A stretch of 64,000 bases of DNA from Acetobacterium malicum subsp. dehalogenans DSM 11527 (GTDB lineage Bacteria > Bacillota > Clostridia > Eubacteriales > Eubacteriaceae), in the NCBI RefSeq assembly GCF_000472665.1, contig NZ_AXAC01000007.1:62001-126000 (forward strand), given 5' to 3'. Position numbers and translations under genes: made by a program. The stretch's first letter is position 1. The number at the start of each line of letters is the position of its first letter. Of the stretch, positions 34,087-40,681 are shown one piece after another. Below the pieces are notes generated by a model. It was given only the letters and a program-made list of their open reading frames with translations. It did not search any database and was not told the DNA's origin.

Positions 34087-34129
34087 TTTCTATATGATTT
34101 ATTATATTATCCATTCTTTTGCTTGTCAA
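34087..34129 (-). promoter_or_regulatory. cysK-cymR promoter with AAATCATATAGAAATA element
   Basis: Minus strand TTGACA (34129-34124), 17-bp spacer, perfect TATAAT (34106-34101), then AAATCATATAGAAATA (34100-34085). This is the same element in the same position as at the metY and corrinoid-operon promoters. Confidence 0.78.
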
Positions 34130-34214
34130 CTCTTTTTTCTTTTTTAACGCATTAGCTACTTTACTTAATACCCAAAGCAATCCTTAAAATTTGAAATCTT
34201 CATTTTATTACAAG

Positions 34215-34233
34215 TAATTCTATAGTATAATTA
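34215..34233 (+). promoter_or_regulatory. -10 region and box upstream of the cysteine desulfurase operon
   Basis: TAATTCTATAGTATAATTA contains TATAAT (34226-34231) and matches the box at 17918-17936 in 18 of 19 positions. No good -35 is visible, which would fit a regulated promoter. About 97 bp separate it from the GTG start. Confidence 0.5.
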
Positions 34234-34329
34234 GGATATCAGCCTGGCGATTTCGCAATGATCTCCTGGGTATTTTTTATGAACCGCTACGTCATTATCA
34301 CATGATTCGGTTTAGAACGGAGATAACAC

Positions 34330-35454
34330 GTGATATATTTGGATTACGCCGCCGATACCCCAGTGGATGCCCAGGTCCTGGATCTGTTTTGTCGTATCAG
34401 CCAGGACGCTTTCGGCAACGCCAACGGCGCACATCTTTTGGGCAAAAATGGGAAACAGCTCATTGAAAAAGCGACCATCAAAATAAAGAATCAATTAAAC
34501 TGCTTAAATATGGCAGTCATCTATACCTCTGGCGCTACCGAAGCTAATAACCTGGCTATTAAGGGTGTGGCCAGGAATTATCGTGAGAATGGTCGCCACC
34601 TCATCTCAACCTGTCTGGAGCATGCTTCGGTTAGCGGCAGCCTCAAGCAGCTTCAATCGATCGGCTATGAAATTGATCTGGTAGCCATCAAAAAAGACGG
34701 CACCGTCGACCTTGATCATCTCAAAGAATTAATCCGGGCGGATACAATTCTGGTTTCGATCAACTATGTGGACAGTGAATTGGGGGTCTGTCAGCCAATT
34801 GAATCAATTTCGGCGATTGTTGCTGCTTATCCCAATTGTTTTTTTCATGTGGATGCCACTCAGGCTGTCGGGAAAATACCCGTTCATTTAGACCAGATCG
34901 ATCTGGTTACCTTTTCACCCCACAAATTTTTCGGTCTGAATGGCATGGGCGTACTCCTAAAAAGCGACAGCCTGATCCTTGAACCACAGATCCATGGCGG
35001 CACCAGCACCAGTTATTATCGCAGCGGCACGCCTTTTACGGCAGGGGCCGGGGCAACAGCGCTGGCCCTTGAACTGTGCCTGGCTGAACTGGAAGAACGG
35101 CTAGCCCAAGTTGCCTTAAAAAACGCCTGGTTAAAAAAGCAGTTATCTGCTTACCCGCTGGTTTCTTTCAACAGTACTGGGCATTCCATTCCCCACATTC
35201 TTAATCTCAGTGTTAAAGGCGTCAAGGCGCAAGCCTTTCAGGCTGCACTGAGTGATCAGGAAGTCTGCGTATCGACCAAATCAGCCTGTTCTACCGATAA
35301 CACCCCCTCCCGCTCAGTTCTCGCGGTCACCGGAAGCCGGGATCTGGCCAGAACTTCCTGGCGGATCAGCCTCTGTCATTTAACCACTGACAGCGAATTG
35401 CAGGAGTTTATGGAAATATTTGATTGTTGTTATAAAAGTTTAACTAAAAAGTAG
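34330..35454 (+). CDS. Cysteine desulfurase (NifS/IscS type)
   Basis: This 374-residue PLP enzyme starts at GTG 34330 behind a GGAG site. YLDYAADTPVD opens the fold, HVDATQAVGKIPV is conserved, TFSPHKFFGLNGMG holds the PLP Lys, and VSTKSACSTDN carries the mobile catalytic Cys that forms the persulfide. It supplies sulfur from cysteine. It is followed within 8 bp by a TtcA-like gene and then TcdA, so tRNA thiolation is a likely client. The IscU-E1 fusion at 17961 is another candidate. Confidence 0.9.
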   Translation: MIYLDYAADTPVDAQVLDLFCRISQDAFGNANGAHLLGKNGKQLIEKATIKIKNQLNCLNMAVIYTSGATEANNLAIKGVARNYRENGRHLISTCLEHASVSGSLKQLQSIGYEIDLVAIKKDGTVDLDHLKELIRADTILVSINYVDSELGVCQPIESISAIVAAYPNCFFHVDATQAVGKIPVHLDQIDLVTFSPHKFFGLNGMGVLLKSDSLILEPQIHGGTSTSYYRSGTPFTAGAGATALALELCLAELEERLAQVALKNAWLKKQLSAYPLVSFNSTGHSIPHILNLSVKGVKAQAFQAALSDQEVCVSTKSACSTDNTPSRSVLAVTGSRDLARTSWRISLCHLTTDSELQEFMEIFDCCYKSLTKK

Positions 35455-35462
35455 GAGTTATC

Positions 35463-36320
35463 ATGGAACGTTATGAAGAAATAGAAAAAAGTTTAAAAAA
35501 TAAGTATCGCAGCAGTATCTGGTGCCGTTTTACCAGTGGCATCAATGAATATCAGCTGGTCAAGGAAGGGGATAAAATTGCGGTGTGCATCTCTGGAGGA
35601 AAAGACTCCATGCTGATGGCAAAGCTGTTTCAGGAACTGAAGAAACATAATAAATTCGAATTTGAATTGGTTTTTCTGGTAATGGATCCGGGCTATAACC
35701 CGATCAACCGGGAAATGATCAAAAAAAATCTGAAGCTGTTGAATATTGAAGCCACTATTTTCGAGTCGCAGATTTTTGATTCAGTGGCCGATATTGAAAA
35801 ATCTCCCTGCTATCTCTGTGCCCGGATGCGTCGGGGCCATCTGTATCATCACGCCAAAGAATTGGGATGCAATAAAATCGCCCTGGGGCATCATTATGAC
35901 GATGTCATCGAAACCATCCTGATGGGGATGCTTTACGGCGGCCAGATACAAACCATGATGCCCAAGCTAAAAAGCAGCAATTTTGAGAATATGGAATTAA
36001 TCCGGCCGATGTATCTGATCCGCGAAGAAGCTATCATCAGCTGGAAATTACATAACGACCTGCAATTTATTCAGTGTGCCTGCCGATTTACCGAAAATTG
36101 TATGATTTCAGACAATGAAGGCGGAGCCTCCAAGCGCCAGGAAATGAAAACCCTGCTGAAAAAATTTCGCCAAACCAGCCCTTATATCGAAAGTAATATT
36201 TTCAAAAGCGTGGAAAACATCAATCTCAATACCATTATTTCATATAAGCAAGACGGAATTAAACATCATTTTTTAGATGCTTATGATAAAGACTCTCTAA
36301 ATAAAACTAAAAAAATCTGA
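35463..36320 (+). CDS. TtcA-family PP-loop ATPase (tRNA thiolation)
   Basis: This 285-residue protein has the PP-loop ISGGKDSMLMAKLF, a CYLCARMRRGHLY CxxC pair and a later QCACRFTENC segment, the Cys set used by TtcA-type enzymes to hold an Fe-S cluster. GHHYDDVIETILMGMLYGG is conserved. TtcA adenylates a tRNA base and replaces oxygen by sulfur, as in 2-thiocytidine-32. The adjacent cysteine desulfurase gives the sulfur source. The exact base modified is not provable here. Confidence 0.85.
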   Translation: MERYEEIEKSLKNKYRSSIWCRFTSGINEYQLVKEGDKIAVCISGGKDSMLMAKLFQELKKHNKFEFELVFLVMDPGYNPINREMIKKNLKLLNIEATIFESQIFDSVADIEKSPCYLCARMRRGHLYHHAKELGCNKIALGHHYDDVIETILMGMLYGGQIQTMMPKLKSSNFENMELIRPMYLIREEAIISWKLHNDLQFIQCACRFTENCMISDNEGGASKRQEMKTLLKKFRQTSPYIESNIFKSVENINLNTIISYKQDGIKHHFLDAYDKDSLNKTKKI

Positions 36321-36334
36321 ACGGAGAATTTTTA

Positions 36335-37120
36335 ATGTTGAACCAATTTTCACGAACTGAATTATTACTTGGTAGGGATGCCATGGAAAAAATGGCGCAG
36401 GCAAGCGTTGCCATCTTTGGCATTGGCGGCGTCGGTAGTTATACTGCCGAAGCCCTTGCCCGCAGCGGCATTGGCTCATTTGATCTCATTGATGACGATA
36501 AGGTCTGTTTGACAAATATCAACCGCCAGCTGATCGCCACCCGAAAAACCGTGGGCCAAAACAAGGTCGAGGTGATGAAACAACGGATTCTGGATATCAA
36601 TCCCAATGCTCAGGTCAATACACATCAATGCTTCTTTTTACCTGAAAACGCTGATAAATTTGACTTCTCTTCCTACTCATATGTGGTTGATGCCATCGAT
36701 ACCATTTCGGCCAAAATTGAGTTGGTGCTCCAAACTGAAAACACAAAAACACCCATCATCAGCTGTATGGGTGCTGGAAACAAATTAGATCCGACGCTTT
36801 TTAAGGTTGCCGATATCTACAAAACCAGTATGTGTCCGGTCGCCAAAATCATGCGAAAAGAACTCAAAAAACGAAGGATTAAGCATTTAAAAGTTGTGTT
36901 TTCAACGGAAGAACCGATTAAACAAATTGAAAACTTAGCCAATAGCTGTCAATCCAATTGTATTTGTCCACCGGGAACTGAACGAAAATGTACCGATCGA
37001 CGATCCATTCCCGGCAGCATTTCCTTTGTTCCGTCGGTAGCGGGTCTGATTTTAGCAGGCGAAGTGATCAAGGATCTCGCTTTCCAAATTAATCACAGTG
37101 GCGAGGGGAAACTTCGTTAA
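36335..37120 (+). CDS. tcdA: TcdA-like tRNA threonylcarbamoyladenosine dehydratase (E1-like)
   Basis: This 261-residue E1-like protein opens FSRTELLLGRDAMEKM and has GIGGVGSYTAEALARSGIG, LIDDDKVCLTNINRQ and VVDAIDTISAKIEL, the TcdA/CsdL pattern. GSISFVPSVAGLILAGEVIKDL near the end is also typical. It cyclises t6A in tRNA using ATP. In Escherichia it works with a cysteine desulfurase system (CsdA-CsdE), matching the operon here with IscS and TtcA-type genes. Confidence 0.92.
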   Translation: MLNQFSRTELLLGRDAMEKMAQASVAIFGIGGVGSYTAEALARSGIGSFDLIDDDKVCLTNINRQLIATRKTVGQNKVEVMKQRILDINPNAQVNTHQCFFLPENADKFDFSSYSYVVDAIDTISAKIELVLQTENTKTPIISCMGAGNKLDPTLFKVADIYKTSMCPVAKIMRKELKKRRIKHLKVVFSTEEPIKQIENLANSCQSNCICPPGTERKCTDRRSIPGSISFVPSVAGLILAGEVIKDLAFQINHSGEGKLR

Positions 37121-37124
37121 TAGC

Positions 37125-37838
37125 CTATGTTTCGGGGGTTTCACCCCCGAATTTATAACCAATCCCGTAAATAGTCATCACATACAACGGATTTTTGGGA
37201 TCCTTTTCTATTTTTTGACGCAGGTTCTTAATATGGCTATCCACGGCCCGATCATACCCTTCAAATTCATCACCCAATGCTATTCTGATTAGATCCTCCC
37301 GAGTAAAAACCTTACTGGGATATTTTATTAACGCCGCCAGTAATTTATACTCATTTGGAGTAAGATTAATTTCCACCTGATTCTTTTTGATCATATGGCT
37401 TTCGAAATCAACTTCCAAATCACCGCCATTGAAAGAGGCTTTATTATAAAGTGGCACCAGATCATCGCTTGATCTGCGCAGAACTGCTTCAATTCTGGCA
37501 TATAGGGCTTTCAAGCTGAATGGTTTCGTAATATAGTCATCGGCTCCAATATTTAGCCCTTTAAGCATATCCGACTCCTCAATTTTTGCGGTAAGCATAA
37601 TAATCGGTACCCGGGATTTTTTTCTGATCTGGATACAAATTTCTTCACCTGTCATGTCAGGAAGCATCAGGTCTAAGACGATGAGCGCAATGTTTTCCTG
37701 TTCAAATAAATCGAGGGCTTGTTTGCCATTTTCCGCCGTAAAGACGGCGAAGCCTTTACTTTCCAGAAAAGACTTTACCACCTCAATTATTTTAGGTTCA
37801 TCATCAATAACAAGTACTTTTTTAAATTGATTGTTCAT
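37125..37838 (-). CDS. OmpR/PhoB-family response regulator
   Basis: This 237-residue protein has a receiver domain with VIDDEPK, phospho-Asp in LIVLDLMLPDMTGEE, and conserved Thr/Ala (MLTAKIEESD) and Lys (YITKPFSLKAL). A winged-helix DNA-binding domain follows (TPNEYKLLAALIKYPSKVFTREDLI...YDRAVDSHIKNLRQKIEKDPKNPLYV). ATG 37838 is preferred to the upstream TTG at 37847. It is the partner of the histidine kinase at 38285 and probably controls the adjacent copper genes. Confidence 0.92.
   Translation of the reverse strand: MNNQFKKVLVIDDEPKIIEVVKSFLESKGFAVFTAENGKQALDLFEQENIALIVLDLMLPDMTGEEICIQIRKKSRVPIIMLTAKIEESDMLKGLNIGADDYITKPFSLKALYARIEAVLRRSSDDLVPLYNKASFNGGDLEVDFESHMIKKNQVEINLTPNEYKLLAALIKYPSKVFTREDLIRIALGDEFEGYDRAVDSHIKNLRQKIEKDPKNPLYVMTIYGIGYKFGGETPET
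37131..37151. terminator. Hairpin between convergent tcdA and response-regulator genes
   Basis: TTCGGGGG (37131-37138) and CCCCCGAA (37144-37151) enclose a 5-nt loop. It lies 10 bp after the tcdA stop and inside the last codons of the convergent regulator gene. T-richness is modest on the plus side (TTTATA), so this is a plausible terminator for tcdA. Confidence 0.55.
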
Positions 37839-37961
37839 TATTACCAACCTCTATCCTTCCCAGGTGCTCAATTAAACGTCAACGACTTCTATAATCACTA
37901 GTCCGAAATCTTCTTGTGACACTTTTCTCATTATACTACCAGGTAACTAATATGGATAGCA

Positions 37962-38276
37962 TTAATCCCGCTTTTTTAGACTTAAACCTTCGACTTGGAT
38001 CGTTGCCCCAATCAGATTTTTTTTAAGCATAAAATGCAGTGTCGTCGCTATCACCCTTGCATTCTTGCTGATATATAGGGTAACATCATTCTGTTGGAAT
38101 ATATCAAATGCGTCCAATCGATCTGGCTTTACAAGTGAAACTTCAGAAACTTCAAAAGTTGGACAACAACCACCGCCTGTAGAACTGATCGTAAGTGTTA
38201 AATTACTCTTTCTTTTTTTTCGCATGTAGTCTAAAACCGTATTATCTATTTTAACTTTAAATGATCTGTCCATCAT
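37962..38276 (-). CDS. CC-motif small protein (HesB/IscA-like fold, unknown role)
   Basis: This protein of about 104 residues has ISSTGGGCCPTFEVSEVSLV followed by DVTLYISKNAR and a hydrophobic end. The GGGCC motif is as in a family I remember as 'CC/Se motif (seleno)protein', where one Cys can be selenocysteine; here both are Cys. A GTG at 38282 overlaps the AGGAG ribosome site, so ATG 38276 (or 38273) is the likelier start. It sits between the kinase and regulator genes, which is unusual, and may bind copper or sulfur (inference). Confidence 0.65.
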   Translation of the reverse strand: MMDRSFKVKIDNTVLDYMRKKRKSNLTLTISSTGGGCCPTFEVSEVSLVKPDRLDAFDIFQQNDVTLYISKNARVIATTLHFMLKKNLIGATIQVEGLSLKKRD

Positions 38277-38284
38277 TTTCACTC

Positions 38285-39685
38285 CTATTCCATTTTATTT
38301 TTCGGTAACTTGACAACAAAACGACTGCCTTCGTTTAAGTGACTATCGGCCTCAACCATTCCCCCATGGGCTGTTACAATTGACTTAACAATGGCCAGAC
38401 CAATTCCGGAACCACCGGTCATACGGTTTCTGGATTTGTCGGCGCGATAAAAGCGCTCAAAAACATAGGGGAGTTCATCTTCAGGGATCCCAATCCCATT
38501 ATCACTGACACTTAATCGAACAAACTGCTTATCCTCAGAAATAAAAATCTTTATGATTCCATGCTCCGGCGTATATTTTACCGCATTAGAAACTAGATTA
38601 ATGATAACCTGGCTGACTCTATTTTGGTCAGCATATGTGTCTGAACTTTCCCCATAAATCGATACGTTTAACTTCTTTTTATCGATTTCTGCGGCAAAAT
38701 TCCCCACTGCTTTTTCTGATAACTCATTCAGATTGATCTGTGTTTTATCAAGCTTTAAATTATCACTTTCAACTTTTGCCAAGTTCTCTAAATCCTGTAT
38801 GATTTTACCAATGCGCAATATTTCATCATGGCAACTTTTCAAGCGTTCGCCTGTAGGTTCCCATACCCCTTCAATCATGGCCTCAATATGGGTTCCAATC
38901 GATGTAAGAGGGGTTCGTAATTCATGAGCTACGTCAGCCGTCAACTGTTTTCTTAATGACTCCTGTTTTCCCAATGAATCAGCTAAATGATTGACTGCAA
39001 CAATAAGTTCATTTAATTCCCTGGTATTTGAAACTTCTGTGATTCGCACATCATAGTCTCCATCAGAAATTTGTTTTGTGACAGTGACCGTATTTAAGAT
39101 CGGACTACTTAATCGTTTAGCCAGGATTGACCCGACGATAACTGAAAAAATAAGTGAGAAAATTCCAATTCCGATTAAAACTGTATTGAGTGCATTCAAA
39201 AACTGAAAATCATCTGCGCTTAAAAAGTATGGTCCAAAATAGCTGACCTGTGCGGTTCCAATGACCTTGCCATCTTTAGTAATTGAGATGGTCTTTGACA
39301 TAAATTCACCATTCATTTGCGGGTATTTTGTGTTCATTCGATGTGAAATATCATCCATCACTGCTGTGCATAAGGACATATCACAGGTCTCCGCATCCCA
39401 GATCGTCTGATTCTGCAAATCATAAACCTTGACAATATACCCGTCATAAAGGGCATACATCCCGATGGTATGGACGAAATCTGCGTCCCAGGTTTTGGTT
39501 TCCATATCATATTGCTGACTCAGACTGTCTGTTATTTCCTGAGTTCTTTTCTCTTGTTGAATGGTAAGATAATTAGTAAATTCTTTTTCAATTAAAATGT
39601 TCGATAAAAAGCTGATCGAGGCCACAGTAAGTAACATAATCAGGGCAATGGTCAGCGATAATTTTGTTCTTAAGCTATGTTTCAT
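38285..39685 (-). CDS. Membrane sensor histidine kinase with Cys/Met-rich sensor domain
   Basis: This 466-residue kinase has a first transmembrane segment (about 10-30), an extracytoplasmic region (about 31-165), a second segment (about 168-190), HAMP, HisKA with DVAHELRTPLTSI, and the ATPase boxes NAVKYTP, DNGIGIP and GGSGIGLAI. The sensor region contains Cys101, Met103 and Cys106 (TCDMSLC) and several Met residues (HRMNTKYPQMNGEFM), consistent with Cu(I) sensing. It precedes the CC-motif and regulator genes and follows the copZ gene. Copper as signal is inferred from these ligands and neighbours. Confidence 0.9.
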   Translation of the reverse strand: MKHSLRTKLSLTIALIMLLTVASISFLSNILIEKEFTNYLTIQQEKRTQEITDSLSQQYDMETKTWDADFVHTIGMYALYDGYIVKVYDLQNQTIWDAETCDMSLCTAVMDDISHRMNTKYPQMNGEFMSKTISITKDGKVIGTAQVSYFGPYFLSADDFQFLNALNTVLIGIGIFSLIFSVIVGSILAKRLSSPILNTVTVTKQISDGDYDVRITEVSNTRELNELIVAVNHLADSLGKQESLRKQLTADVAHELRTPLTSIGTHIEAMIEGVWEPTGERLKSCHDEILRIGKIIQDLENLAKVESDNLKLDKTQINLNELSEKAVGNFAAEIDKKKLNVSIYGESSDTYADQNRVSQVIINLVSNAVKYTPEHGIIKIFISEDKQFVRLSVSDNGIGIPEDELPYVFERFYRADKSRNRMTGGSGIGLAIVKSIVTAHGGMVEADSHLNEGSRFVVKLPKNKME

Positions 39686-39720
39686 AGCAATCTCCTAGTT
39701 CATAACTAATTACGAATTAT

Positions 39721-39936
39721 TTATACTTTTCCTGACACATGGTATCCTTCTTCTTCAATTACAGTTTTAAAGCTCTCAAAGGTTAACATGCCAGGTTCAT
39801 ATTCGATTGCCACAGTTTTTCCAGGAAGATCGACAATGACACTCTCAACGCCGTCGAGTTCGCCAACTGCATTTTTTATAGCTCTTTCACAGTGAGCACA
39901 CGACATACCTTCAACATTTAAAATCATTCTTTCCAT
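39721..39936 (-). CDS. copZ: CopZ-like copper chaperone (single HMA domain)
   Basis: This 71-residue heavy-metal-associated domain has GMSCAHCERAI (CxxC) and the beta-alpha-beta pattern of Atx1/CopZ. It carries Cu(I) to CopA. It lies between the kinase gene and a lipoprotein gene, downstream of copA on the same strand, with a strong AAGGAGG ribosome site. Confidence 0.9.
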   Translation of the reverse strand: MERMILNVEGMSCAHCERAIKNAVGELDGVESVIVDLPGKTVAIEYEPGMLTFESFKTVIEEEGYHVSGKV

Positions 39937-39978
39937 TTCTTACGCCTCCTTGAATTATAGTTTATTTTTTTAAACTAC

Positions 39979-40653
39979 TCATTTAATACTAAACGGTTTT
40001 AAAAATTTATCCACTTCAATTGGTTTTTTATCTTCATCTTCGGTGCTGACCTTGGCAAAAACCCAGCCTTCAACTTTTTCTGGATCAACGCCGGCATCAA
40101 TAAAGATTTGCGGATTTAAAACAAAGACAATGTCTTTGTCATTGGTATTCAGGTCTTTCGCCCATTCAAACATATTCCCATCACCAAGGTCAACACCATA
40201 ATGATCAAGGGCGGTGTGGTATTTAATATGATCACGTTTCAGATTGACAATCTGTTGAAAGGACGCCAGCGGCGTCACTTCGCCATCATAGATTAATTTT
40301 TCATCCCCTAACATTGTTCCGACCATAATTTTATCATTAATAACCATCCCTGTGGGAAGTTTTGTGACATCAAGTCCGGCTTCAATGAATGGTTTGGCAG
40401 TCACTTCCAGCATTACATCGTGCGGTGTTCCGCTACTGTAATCTTTACTCCAGATAAAGCGAGCGGTTCCATCGGGTGCCGACAGGGCCCAGCCACCATT
40501 TATCTCATCTTCGACAATTTGGTTGGGGATTGCCTGAAGCACTGCATCAAAGGATGTGATTGAGGTCTTTCCGACGACATCTGTTTGCTGACAACCAGCT
40601 AGGACAACTAAAAACAATAGGGCTGTCCCGGCTATAATAATTTTCTTTTTCAT
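39979..40653 (-). CDS. Lipoprotein of unknown function in the copper locus
   Basis: This 224-residue protein has a lipoprotein signal (MKKKIIIAGTALLFLVVLAGC). The mature part contains FIWSKDYSSGTPHDVMLEV and repeated phrases KPFIEAGLDVTKLPTG and QIFIDAGVDPEKVEGW, suggesting two similar halves. No Cys beyond the lipobox and no obvious enzyme motif. It lies between copA and copZ, so a role in extracytoplasmic metal handling or stress is possible. I do not recognise the family. Confidence 0.72.
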   Translation of the reverse strand: MKKKIIIAGTALLFLVVLAGCQQTDVVGKTSITSFDAVLQAIPNQIVEDEINGGWALSAPDGTARFIWSKDYSSGTPHDVMLEVTAKPFIEAGLDVTKLPTGMVINDKIMVGTMLGDEKLIYDGEVTPLASFQQIVNLKRDHIKYHTALDHYGVDLGDGNMFEWAKDLNTNDKDIVFVLNPQIFIDAGVDPEKVEGWVFAKVSTEDEDKKPIEVDKFLKPFSIK

Positions 40654-40681
40654 AATCTCTACTCCTTTTTCAACTTAATTT

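Noticed and set aside
34266-34310. Short frame MISWVFFMNRYVIIT before the cysteine desulfurase
   Set aside because: No ribosome site precedes its ATG and it has no Cys codons, so it is not supported as a leader peptide.
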